From NCBI GenBank assembly GCA_017442825.1, contig JAFRYZ010000035.1:1-64000 (forward strand): a stretch of DNA of 64,000 nucleotides, read 5' to 3'. Positions 49,686 to 57,607 of the stretch are shown one piece after another. This stretch comes from Prevotella sp. GTDB taxonomy: Bacteria; Bacteroidota; Bacteroidia; Bacteroidales; Bacteroidaceae. The notes below the pieces were generated by a model. It worked only from the letters and a program-made list of their open reading frames with translations, had not been told where the DNA came from and searched no databases. The first letter of the stretch is position 1. Every line of letters starts with the position of its first letter. The translations under genes were made by a program, and so were the position numbers.

Positions 49686-50294
49686 ATGTCATTTACACAA
49701 CATTGTAACGAAATTTTCAACCAAGCTATCCGCGACTATCACGTGAAAGATAACGTTGATACGCCCATCAATAATCCCTATGACGAGGGTACCATCGAGA
49801 ACCGTCTCTACCTGAAGTGTTGGATAGACACCGTTCAGTGGCATTTCGAAGACATCATCCGCGACCCGAACATCGATCCGGCAGAAGCCCTCATACTGAA
49901 ACGCCGTATCGACCGTTCCAATCAAGATCGTACCGACCTGGTTGAGCAGATAGATTCCTATTTCCGTCAAGTATATAGTGAGGTGAAGCCGTTGCCCGAA
50001 GCTACTATCAATACCGAGAGTCCGGCTTGGGCTGTTGACCGTCTCTCTATCCTCGCTCTAAAAATTTGGCACATGCGCGAACAGGCAGAACGCCAAGATG
50101 CTTCGGCTGAACACCGACAGAAATGTCAGCAGAAACTTGATGTGCTGCTCGAACAGCAGGTTGATCTCGGCACCGCCATCAACCAGTTGCTCGACGACAT
50201 TCAAGCTGGTCGCAAATACATGAAGGTGTATCGGCAGATGAAAATGTACAACGACCCTGCCACCAATCCCATTCTTTATCAAAAGAAGGGTTGA
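49686..50294 (+). CDS. DUF4254 domain protein
   Basis: 202 residues, mostly helical, no signal peptide. The segments FTQHCNEIFNQAIRDYH, IENRLYLKCWIDTVQWHFEDIIRDP, RRIDRSNQDRTDLVE and AVDRLSILALKIWHM are typical of DUF4254, a Bacteroidetes family usually encoded beside glycosyltransferases, as here (GT9 follows). Function is unknown. Confidence 0.85.
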   Translation: MSFTQHCNEIFNQAIRDYHVKDNVDTPINNPYDEGTIENRLYLKCWIDTVQWHFEDIIRDPNIDPAEALILKRRIDRSNQDRTDLVEQIDSYFRQVYSEVKPLPEATINTESPAWAVDRLSILALKIWHMREQAERQDASAEHRQKCQQKLDVLLEQQVDLGTAINQLLDDIQAGRKYMKVYRQMKMYNDPATNPILYQKKG

Positions 50295-50368
50295 AAGATG
50301 AGAGTTGAGGGATGAGAGTTGAAAGATGAGAGTTCTTGCTTTGGCAAGCGCTTTGCGATTAGAGAGAG
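50295..50368. repeat. Dispersed repeats between DUF4254 and GT9 genes
   Basis: GATGAGAGTTGAGGGATGAGAGTTGAAAG tandem units followed by the TTGCTTTGGCAAGCGCTTTGCGATTAGAG block, which ends right at the ATG of the GT9 gene. Confidence 0.8.
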
Positions 50369-51454
50369 ATGAAGACAGAACACTTGCTTGTTATCCGCTT
50401 CTCCGCTATGGGAGATGTTGCTATGATGGTTCCCGTCATAGCTTCTTTGGCGAGACAGTATCCGAACATGAGGATAACGGTATTAAGCCGTCCTTTCGCG
50501 CGTACATTATTTAATAATATAGCACCTAATGTCAGCTTTATGGGTGCCGAGGTCAGGAAAGAGTACAAGGGAGTCCACGGACTCAATGCCCTTTACCGGC
50601 GGTTACAAGCCAAACACTTCACAGCCGTTGCCGACCTACACGATGTGCTGCGCACCAAATATCTGCGCATGCGGTTCAACGTCGATGGCAAACGGGTGGA
50701 ACACATCAACAAGCATCGCAAGGAGAAACGACAGTTGTGTGCTGAGAAAAATAAGGTTCTCCAACAACTGCCTACCTCTTTCGACAACTATGCCGACGTT
50801 TTCAGTCGCTTGGGCTATCCCGTCACGTTGAACTTCACTTCCATCTTCCATGAAGGACGGGGAGACCTTTCATCACTCCCCATCACCATCCCCGAAAAGA
50901 AAGGGGACGAACGGTGGATAGGTATTGCGCCCTTTGCTGCTCATCATGGTAAAATCTACCCCATCGACAAAATGGACTTCATCATCCGTACGTTGGCAAC
51001 TCAACACCCCGACTGGCGCATTTTCCTTTTTGGAGGAGGCAACCAGGAAGAAGATACCACCTTGAAGACGTGGGATGCTGAACTTTCACCATGTTCCTTC
51101 ATCTCACGACAGCTGAAAGGACTCGACCAAGAACTCATCGTCATGAGCCACCTCGACCTTATGCTCTCTATGGACTCAGCCAACATGCACCTCGCCTCCC
51201 TCGTCGGCATTCCCGTCATCAGCATCTGGGGAGCCACACACCCCTATGCCGGCTTCATGGGCTTTGGACAAAACCCCGACAACGCCATACAGACCGACTT
51301 GCCCTGCCGCCCCTGTAGCATCTACGGCAAAAAACCTTGCATACGACAAGACTACGCCTGTCTGCACGACATCAAACCAGAAACCATCCTTGAAAAGATT
51401 CAATTCATAATTTATAATTCTTCGACAAGCGAAGCGACTTCGTCGATTACATAA
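50369..51454 (+). CDS. Glycosyltransferase family 9 (heptosyltransferase-like)
   Basis: 361 residues. The N-terminus LLVIRFSAMGDVAMMVPVIASLARQYP and the C-terminal SMDSANMHLASLVGIPVISIWGATHPYAGF match ADP-heptose:LPS heptosyltransferases. It probably builds the LPS inner core. The last 17 or so residues (QFIIYNSSTSEATSSIT) are encoded by dispersed-repeat sequence (AATTCATAATTTATAATTC and CGACAAGCGAAGCGAC), so the original C-terminus has been extended or replaced. Confidence 0.88.
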   Translation: MKTEHLLVIRFSAMGDVAMMVPVIASLARQYPNMRITVLSRPFARTLFNNIAPNVSFMGAEVRKEYKGVHGLNALYRRLQAKHFTAVADLHDVLRTKYLRMRFNVDGKRVEHINKHRKEKRQLCAEKNKVLQQLPTSFDNYADVFSRLGYPVTLNFTSIFHEGRGDLSSLPITIPEKKGDERWIGIAPFAAHHGKIYPIDKMDFIIRTLATQHPDWRIFLFGGGNQEEDTTLKTWDAELSPCSFISRQLKGLDQELIVMSHLDLMLSMDSANMHLASLVGIPVISIWGATHPYAGFMGFGQNPDNAIQTDLPCRPCSIYGKKPCIRQDYACLHDIKPETILEKIQFIIYNSSTSEATSSIT

Positions 51455-51474
51455 ACCATTAAAACAAAAGCATT

Positions 51475-51636
51475 ATGAAAAAGTACATTTGCGACACTTG
51501 CGGGTACGTTTACGATCCCGAAGTAGGAGATCCTGACAACGGTATCGAACCCGGAACAGCATTCGAAGACCTGCCCGAAGATTGGGTATGCCCACTCTGC
51601 GGCGTCGGCAAGGAAGACTTCAGCGTAGAAGAGTAA
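51475..51636 (+). CDS. Rubredoxin
   Basis: 53 residues, the standard size. The four iron-binding cysteines are in [12 protein letters not shown] near residues 6-9 and [12 protein letters not shown] near 39-42. It is a small electron carrier, probably linked to oxidative stress defence or anaerobic metabolism. It is followed at once by a good terminator. Confidence 0.95.
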   Translation: MKKYICDTCGYVYDPEVGDPDNGIEPGTAFEDLPEDWVCPLCGVGKEDFSVEE

Positions 51637-51659
51637 CAAAAACCATCCTAAACATCATC

Positions 51660-51697
51660 CCCGAACAGCGATAATAACTGTTCGGGAATGATTGTTT
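51660..51697 (+). terminator. Rho-independent terminator after rubredoxin
   Basis: CCCGAACAG at 51660-51668 pairs with CTGTTCGGG at 51678-51686 (9 bp, 9-base loop), followed by a T-run at 51693-51697. Confidence 0.85.
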
Positions 51698-51762
51698 TTG
51701 TATGAAAGGAGTTTACTTAATCACGACCTTGAGCTTTGCTCGAACTCGTTTCCGTTCTTCAC

Positions 51763-53094
51763 TCACTTCATCACGACCTTTTTGCCGTTTTTGATATAAA
51801 TGCCCTTCGACAATCCGCTATTCGAAACTTTGCGGCCGTCCAGCGAGTAGATGTTACTACTCTCCTCGCCCTTCGCAGAGGAGTCAGAGGTGAGGCTTTC
51901 AATACCTGCCGTCTCATCCATCTCGATAATATTCGTAAACTCTTTCCAACCATCTGCATTCTGATATTTTTCCTTTGTCCCATAAGGAACATACAAGGGG
52001 ATGGATTTAGGAACAATATACCAACAATTAGATGTTGTAGCAAAAGGCTCTTGAATAAATGATGTAATGGAGGTAAGACCTGAGCAAATAGCGAACGCCC
52101 AATCACCGATGGTCGTCACGCTGTTAGGGATAGTGACGGAGGTCATACCGCTGCAATTATAGAACGCATAACCGCCGATGCTCGTCACGCTGTTGGGGAT
52201 GGTAACGGAGGTCAGACCGCTGCAATCACGGAACGCAGAACTGCCTATGCTCGTAACACTGTTGGGGATGGTGACGGAAGCAAGAGCTTTGCAACCATTG
52301 AACGCACCATCGCCGATGTTCTTCACGCTGTTGCCGATGTTAACGGAAGCAAGAGCTTTGCAATAAGCGAACGCACCATCGATGCTCGTCACGCTGTTGC
52401 CAATGGTGACGGAGGTAAGACCACTGCACTCCTCGAAAACATACTTGCCAATGCTCGTCACGTTATCAGGGATGCTAACGGAAGTCAGACCACTGCAGAA
52501 CCCGAACGCTTCTTGGCCGATACTCGTTAAGTTTTCGTTGAATGTGATAGAGGTGAGACCAGTGCAACCATAGAACGCACGAAAACCGATGCTCGTCACA
52601 TTATCGGGAATGGTGAATGAGGTCAAACCGATGCAATCCTTGAACATACGATCGCCGATGCTCGTCACGCTGTTGGGGATAGTAACGGAGGTAAGACTAC
52701 TGCACTCCTCGAAAACATACTTGCCGATGCTCGTCACGCTGGCGGGGATTTCAATCGACGTCAGACCTGTACCATTGAAGGCCCATGCGCCGATTTTCGT
52801 CACGCTGTTGGGGATAGTAACGGAGGTAAGACCGCTGCAATAACGGAAAGCATCATCATCGATGCTCGTTACGGCGTAGGTCTTTCCATTATATATGACA
52901 GACGTAGGAATTGTAACATCCCCTGTATATTCATCCTTAACGGAAGAAGGATATGATCCTTGGTAAGTCACGGCGACAGTATAAGGTTCTGTCGATGAGG
53001 TGATGTTGTAATAGATTCCACCGACTTCGAAGTAATGGGCAAACGACAACAAGGCTGTCATGAGGCAAATTGATAGTGATAAAATTCTTTTCAT
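51763..53094 (-). CDS. BspA-like leucine-rich-repeat surface protein
   Basis: 443 residues with a signal peptide (MKRILSLSICLMTALLSFA). From about residue 70 to 340 there are around twelve repeats of about 23 residues with the pattern LTSVTIPNSVTSIGxxAFxxCSG, the LRR_5/BspA type. The C-terminal region (NIYSLDGRKVSNSGL...GIYIKNGKKVVMK) resembles the short sorting-like tails of secreted Prevotella proteins. BspA proteins mediate adhesion. The DNA shows matching 69-bp repeats. A long leader with a large hairpin precedes it. Confidence 0.92.
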   Translation of the reverse strand: MKRILSLSICLMTALLSFAHYFEVGGIYYNITSSTEPYTVAVTYQGSYPSSVKDEYTGDVTIPTSVIYNGKTYAVTSIDDDAFRYCSGLTSVTIPNSVTKIGAWAFNGTGLTSIEIPASVTSIGKYVFEECSSLTSVTIPNSVTSIGDRMFKDCIGLTSFTIPDNVTSIGFRAFYGCTGLTSITFNENLTSIGQEAFGFCSGLTSVSIPDNVTSIGKYVFEECSGLTSVTIGNSVTSIDGAFAYCKALASVNIGNSVKNIGDGAFNGCKALASVTIPNSVTSIGSSAFRDCSGLTSVTIPNSVTSIGGYAFYNCSGMTSVTIPNSVTTIGDWAFAICSGLTSITSFIQEPFATTSNCWYIVPKSIPLYVPYGTKEKYQNADGWKEFTNIIEMDETAGIESLTSDSSAKGEESSNIYSLDGRKVSNSGLSKGIYIKNGKKVVMK

Positions 53095-53184
53095 GTTGTT
53101 TTTGGTTTTAAGTTAATAATCAAAATAGTCCAAAAGCTATTATTGAGAGAGACAAAAATAAAACGTGGACTAAAACTTCGTCTA

Positions 53185-53311
53185 CGTCTCCTGCGGTATC
53201 GCCAAACACCTCACGACCATATTACGAGTAAAAGCCCACGCCTTGCGACGTGAGCATCCTGACTTTACTCTTGGTCGTCTCTTTTAAATTTGGCGAATTT
53301 CAGGAGACAAG
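53185..53311 (-). ncRNA. Large multi-stem hairpin in the bspA-like leader
   Basis: On the minus strand GTCTCCTG pairs with CAGGAGAC (8 bp, outermost), CGCCAAA with TTTGGCG (7 bp), ACGACCA with TGGTCGT (7 bp), GAGTAAAG with CTTTTACTC (imperfect) and CACG with CGTG at the tip. A possible promoter box TATTTTTG lies at 53427-53420, giving a leader of about 320 nt. The layout (8 bp, small internal loop, 7 bp, AAAGAG on the 5' side) parallels the leader hairpin at 1995-2111, although the stem sequences differ. Confidence 0.5.
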
Positions 53312-53514
53312 ATTCAAGCGGACGCTTCTTATCTTAATGTCTTGTTGTTCTATCCTATCCCATAGGCTTCACAATTATTTAATGGTTTAACATTTCGATA
53401 TATAAATGCTATCTGTTTGCAAAAATAGGGAATATCTTTTAAACGACAAAATAATGTGCGCTGAATTTCAAACAAGCCCTTCGGGCGATTGAAACGATTC
53501 AACGGATTTAATTC

Positions 53515-53580
53515 AGAATTCTTGCGCCGCTTCGCGATTACACAATTGACAATTCTTGTCCCGGCAAACGCTAAGCGATT
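53515..53580. repeat. Dispersed repeat fragments
   Basis: Pieces of the AATTCTTGCGCCGCTTCGCGATTA and TTGACAATTCTTG...CAAACGCTAAGCGATT families between the bspA leader and the 22-bp array. Confidence 0.65.
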
Positions 53581-53613
53581 TGACTATAAATAAACTCTTC
53601 GGGTTATGATTAT

Positions 53614-53715
53614 GGCAGTACGACATCAGTACGAAGCGTTCGTACTGGTAGTTTTAAGTCTTCGAACTAGCAGTTTTAATATCTCGTACTGACAGTTCGG
53701 AGCGTTCGTACTGGT
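53614..53715 (-). repeat. Array of 22-bp units with AGTACGAA..TTCGTACT palindromes
   Basis: Read on the minus strand from 53715, four full 22-base units and a partial fifth follow (units begin ACC/GTC/GCT/ACC and end ACT). The fourth contains the palindrome AGTACGAACGCTTCGTACT and the first a near-copy. Phase and period match the array at 38190-38321, but the core sequence differs. It begins 15 bases after module copy 2. Confidence 0.8.
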
Positions 53716-53730
53716 ACGTACTGTGTAGTT

Positions 53731-53849
53731 TAACGATTTTAGTTGACTACTTTGAGTCTTATTTGTAGTTGTGGTTGACTTGGGTTAATACTTAGTTTTA
53801 CTTTCTATTGACTCTCTTTTGGTTTACTTTTAATTTCAGTTGCTATCAG
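53731..53849 (-). repeat. 119-bp conserved module, copy 2
   Basis: The reverse complement of this block matches 38051-38169 at about 110 of 119 positions without gaps. It lies about 85 bases left of the first DnaA box of the candidate origin. Confidence 0.85.
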
Positions 53850-53934
53850 TTTCCATGTAAAAGAGGCGTTTTTTGCATCGAAAAGTGCGCTTTTTATTGT
53901 AAAAGACTGTTTTATGTAGAAACTTAATATGGTT

Positions 53935-54440
53935 TGTGGAAAACGATGTGAATAACCTTGTGGATAAAGTTTTGTTATCCACAGGATGAAGGAGGCGAGG
54001 TATTGATGGTGTGGAAATGAACAGAGAAATACAAGTGTTATCAGAAACTTTTCCACGCTTTTGACAGAGAAAAAGATATAAACTTATTAACTTTGCAGGC
54101 GAAGAAGAAAATGGTGGATAAAAGTCTTAAAGTTGAGAGTCTAGAGTTTAAAGTTGATAGCTCTTACTTCGTTCTATCAGCGAGATGAGCTATAACAAGT
54201 GATAAGAATAATTAAAGTAAGAAGATCTCGAAGCTGTGTGGATAAACCTACGTTGATGTGTGGAAATCTTTATATAAAATGTGGATAAACGAAAAACCAA
54301 ATAAAAAGGAAAGAAGTTATACACATATCCACGTCACATCATACCATTCATTTTCTTTTTCTTCTTTTTAAAAATAAAAAAGAGAATATATAAAAGTGTT
54401 GTTGATAAAAAGACGACACTAAAAAAAATAAAAGTAATAT
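53935..54440. other. oriC: Candidate chromosomal replication origin (oriC)
   Basis: Four perfect DnaA boxes (TTATCCACA) lie at 53959-53967, 53975-53983, 54237-54245 and 54280-54288. Near matches lie at 53935-53943, 54010-54018, 54049-54057, 54113-54121, 54259-54267 and 54317-54325 (TTATACACA). An AT-rich tract at 54290-54440 could be the unwinding region. The cluster is split by a dispersed repeat at 54120-54190 and sits just before nadA. No dnaA gene is in the window. DnaA-box density is direct evidence; origin function is inferred. Confidence 0.75.
54120..54200. repeat. Dispersed repeat inside the candidate oriC
   Basis: AAGTTGAGAGTCTAGAGTTTAAAGTTGATAGCTC followed by a TTCGTTCTATCAGCGAGATGAGC palindromic piece separates the left and right DnaA-box groups. 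Confidence 0.65.
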
Positions 54441-55479
54441 GCAGCAGAAAAAGATAACCGCAAAGCGCTTGCCCAAGCAAGAATGGATTAAACAGGGTTT
54501 TATTGATGAAAAAGTAGATGTTCCTGCTGGAATGACAGAAAAGGAATATCTGAAGTCGGAAATCAGAAGACTCTGCAAGGAGAAAGATGCTATCATCTTG
54601 GCTCACTATTATACTATAGGTGATATTCAGGAGGTAGCCGACTTTGTTGGCGACTCTCTTGCGTTGGCTCGTAAGGCTGCAGACACGGAAGCAAAGGTGA
54701 TGGTGATGTGTGGTGTTCACTTCATGGCAGAAACCTGTAAGATTCTCTCTCCTGACAAGTTGGTGCTTTCGCCAGACTTGAATGCCGGCTGTTCGTTGGC
54801 TGATAGTTGCAAGGCAGAAGACTTGAAGAAATTTAAGGATGAGCATCCAGGTTATCAGGTGGTGAGCTATGTCAACACAACAGCTGCTGTCAAAGCTTTG
54901 ACTGATGTGGTAGTGACCAGCGGTAATGCCAAGAAAGTAGTTGATGCGCTGCCGAAGGATGCAAAGCTGATATTTGGTCCTGACTACAATCTGGGCAACT
55001 ACATCAACAGCGTTACCGGCAGGGATATGCTGTTGTGGAATGGTGGTTGTCATGTACACGAACGTTTCTCCGTAGATGAAATATTGAAACTGAAGAAGCA
55101 ATATCCTGAAGCTGTCGTAATGGCTCATCTGGAGTGTAAAGCTCCTATTCTTGCTGTAGCTGATGTGAAAGGAAGTACGGCAACCATGTTGACGTATGCT
55201 CAGGAACATCCCGAAATAAAAGAGTTTATCGTGGCTACAGAGTCGGGAATATTGCACGAAATGGAAAGAACCTGTCCTGACAGAAAGTTCTATCCTGTTC
55301 CGCCAGAGGTGAGCGAGGGTTCGTTGGGTTGTTCGTGCAACGAATGCGAATATATGAAGATGAACACGTTGCTGAAAATCTATAACTGTCTGAAATATGA
55401 ATGGCCTGTGGTAGATGTAGATCCTGACGTTCAGAAAGAGGCATTAAAACCTATTCAACGGATGTTGGAGCTGAGTTAG
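54439..55479 (+). CDS. nadA: Quinolinate synthase
   Basis: 346 residues, a [4Fe-4S] enzyme making quinolinate from iminoaspartate and dihydroxyacetone phosphate in NAD synthesis. Seen: AIILAHYYTIGDIQEVADFVGDSLALA near residue 52, MCGVHFMAETCKIL (cluster Cys), NGGCHVHERF (cluster Cys), ATESGILHEM and GSLGCSCNECEYMKMNTL (cluster Cys). The N-terminal ITAKRLPKQEW (54456-54487) matches the CGAAGCGCTTTGCTTGCAAAGAATT repeat, an N-terminal extension of repeat origin. No nadB or nadC is adjacent. Confidence 0.95.
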   Translation: MQQKKITAKRLPKQEWIKQGFIDEKVDVPAGMTEKEYLKSEIRRLCKEKDAIILAHYYTIGDIQEVADFVGDSLALARKAADTEAKVMVMCGVHFMAETCKILSPDKLVLSPDLNAGCSLADSCKAEDLKKFKDEHPGYQVVSYVNTTAAVKALTDVVVTSGNAKKVVDALPKDAKLIFGPDYNLGNYINSVTGRDMLLWNGGCHVHERFSVDEILKLKKQYPEAVVMAHLECKAPILAVADVKGSTATMLTYAQEHPEIKEFIVATESGILHEMERTCPDRKFYPVPPEVSEGSLGCSCNECEYMKMNTLLKIYNCLKYEWPVVDVDPDVQKEALKPIQRMLELS

Positions 55480-55690
55480 TTTATAGTTGAAAGTTGAGAG
55501 TCTAGAGTTGAGAGTCTAGAGTTTATAGTTCTTGCTCTGGCAAGCGCTTCGCGATTAGAGAGTCTAGAGTTCTTTCAGTCGCTTCGCTTGGTGTAACCGG
55601 CTCTGCCGCTTCGCTAGTCGAAGAAAGCGCTTCGCGGTTAGAGAGAAGAAGGTCTAAAGTCAAAAGTCAAAGGTCTAAGGCGGGCGGAGT
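55480..55690. repeat. Mosaic of dispersed short repeats
   Basis: No gene. GTTGAGAGTCTAGAG tandem units, two GCAAGCGCTTCGCGATTAGAG blocks, a GCTTCGCTTGGTGTAACCGGCTCTGCCGCTTCGC variant and AGTCAAAAGTCAAAGGTCTAAGG fill the region after nadA. Confidence 0.85.
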
Positions 55691-55884
55691 GAATAACGTG
55701 AATTTAGACTTACTTTAGCGGAAAAAAGTATAAAAACCTTTAAGGTAGATTGTGTGTGTGCGATAACAGAAACTTCGTAACTTACTGATTATGTGGGAGT
55801 AAGCTTCGAAATTCTTAAATTTAACATTTTATAGGGTGTCTGAATAGTTGTAAACTGTTTTTTGTATAAGTGCCTGATTTTAAA

Positions 55885-55892
55885 TACCTTTG
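55885..55892 (+). promoter_or_regulatory. TACCTTTG promoter for the NlpC/P60 gene
   Basis: A TACCTTTG box with a TTTTTTG -33 region about 20 bases upstream, 53 bases before the ATG at 55946. The 190 bases before it hold no gene that I can see. Confidence 0.55.
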
Positions 55893-55945
55893 CATCGTTC
55901 AATAAATTTTCGGGTGTCTTTTGTCACCTAATAAATCTTTAGAAT

Positions 55946-56506
55946 ATGTTTTTTAAGAAGATAATTACATCTGTATTTGTAAGTACGTTTATGTTTCTGC
56001 CTGCAACGATGATGGCAGAAAATAATCAGGAAGCATCAGAACCTATTCAGGAGGAAAGTGGAGAACCTATGGACTTTTATGATGAGAGTTCAGAATTTGA
56101 AGCACTTTTCAATGTTACCGGTGAAGATATTTTGAAGACAGCAGAACGCTATATGGGTACTCCCTATCGCATGGGAGCAACCGGTCCTACTCGTTTCGAC
56201 TGTTCTGGCTTTACCAGTTATGTCTATAAGAAGCAGAACATTCAGTTGAACCGTACCAGCCGCGATCAATATACACAAGGTGTGAGCATCAACAAAGACG
56301 AAGTTCGTCCAGGCGACTTGGTATTCTTCGGCAGCCGTCGTTCAGGTAAAGGCGTAGGACATGTTGGTATAGTCTATTCCGTAGAAGACGACGGTTCGTT
56401 CAAATTCGTTCATGCCAGCTGCAAACATGGTGTTACCATTTCGCGCAGCACAGACGAATATTATACCCGCATGTATCGTGGAGCCCGCCGTATATTGGCT
56501 TATTGA
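55946..56506 (+). CDS. NlpC/P60-family cell wall peptidase
   Basis: 186 residues with a signal peptide (MFFKKIITSVFVSTFMFLPATMMA). After an acidic linker the C40 domain occupies about 60-186: the catalytic Cys in TRFDCSGFTSYVY near 85, His in VGHVGIVYS near 137 and the third residue in FVHAS near 153. It should cut the gamma-D-glutamyl to diamino-acid bond in muropeptides. Confidence 0.92.
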   Translation: MFFKKIITSVFVSTFMFLPATMMAENNQEASEPIQEESGEPMDFYDESSEFEALFNVTGEDILKTAERYMGTPYRMGATGPTRFDCSGFTSYVYKKQNIQLNRTSRDQYTQGVSINKDEVRPGDLVFFGSRRSGKGVGHVGIVYSVEDDGSFKFVHASCKHGVTISRSTDEYYTRMYRGARRILAY

Positions 56507-56552
56507 TACAGCGAAATAATCGTTTTTCTGAAATTATAAAGGTTTGTAGAAA

Positions 56553-57566
56553 ATGGTAAAAATCATATCCTTTCTGCAAACCTTTACTATTATACTGGTA
56601 GTAGTAGGTCATAGTTTTGTAGGAAAAGCCGCAGAAGAACCTTTTGTAGAGACACAGACATGGATATATTCGTTTCACATGCCCATGTTTATGTTGTTGT
56701 CTGGATGGTTGTTTTCCTATAAAAACAAGGATAATCTGTCTGGAATAAAGTGGTTTGGAAAAGAAGGTTTTGTGGTTGGAAAGATAAAACGACTGTTAGT
56801 TCCTTATTTTCTGTTGAGTACGGTTGCTTTTTTTGTCAAGGCGCAATTCAGTCAATATGCTGTCAGACCTATAGGTTTTACTTTCGACGACTATCTGCAT
56901 CAGTTGATTTATCCCTATGATAATGCGATGGGACATTTGTGGTTCCTCCCTACCCTCTTTTTCATTTTTATGATAGTCGTCTGCATCAATAAGCTACTGA
57001 AAAAGATTCCGATGCCTATATTGCAAGGAATAATGCTTGTGGTCTTTCTGATTGTTTCCTTATTTTTTAAGCCCTTACAGATAAAAATACTGAATGTATC
57101 GGGTATCTTGTACTATCTTTTTTATTTCCAGTTTGGAATAATAATTGAAAGGTATGGTATATTTGAACGCATAGGAAAGTCGAAAATACATGTAGAGGCT
57201 TTTGTTTTGTTTCTTCTCTCTATCCTTTTGCTGTTGGTACCGATGTTTTTTGGACAGAAACAAGTGGCAGCTTTGGTAGGAATAGGTTTTTCGGTGTGTC
57301 TGGGTTACATCTATCTACATCATAACAGCCATTTCTTAGACCATCTGAATGGAGCTTCCTATACGATATATTTGTTTTCGTGGTTTCCGCAAGTGTTCTG
57401 CTATCAGGTGTTGATGAAATTTTTTGAAGTTGATGGTTTGCTTTTGTTTCTGCTGTCTTGTATCACGGGTTTATATATTCCTTGGTTCATCTATCTATAC
57501 GAAACAAAAGGCAAGAAAACAGCTCTACGCACATGTCTGCGCTTTATCAATGGCATGAAACTATAA
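56553..57566 (+). CDS. Acyltransferase-3 family membrane protein
   Basis: 337 residues, about ten membrane helices. The start VKIISFLQTFTIILVVVGHSF (the family His) and YSFHMPMFMLLSGWLFSYK are typical of acyltransferase-3 (OafA/WecH) proteins, which O-acetylate or O-succinylate glycans and other envelope molecules. It lies 46 bases after the NlpC/P60 gene. The region to 59 kb looks more AT-rich than its surroundings. Confidence 0.88.
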   Translation: MVKIISFLQTFTIILVVVGHSFVGKAAEEPFVETQTWIYSFHMPMFMLLSGWLFSYKNKDNLSGIKWFGKEGFVVGKIKRLLVPYFLLSTVAFFVKAQFSQYAVRPIGFTFDDYLHQLIYPYDNAMGHLWFLPTLFFIFMIVVCINKLLKKIPMPILQGIMLVVFLIVSLFFKPLQIKILNVSGILYYLFYFQFGIIIERYGIFERIGKSKIHVEAFVLFLLSILLLLVPMFFGQKQVAALVGIGFSVCLGYIYLHHNSHFLDHLNGASYTIYLFSWFPQVFCYQVLMKFFEVDGLLLFLLSCITGLYIPWFIYLYETKGKKTALRTCLRFINGMKL

Positions 57567-57607
57567 TGATATTTCTATACCGTACAAAAAACGTTTTGAA
57601 ACTATGA

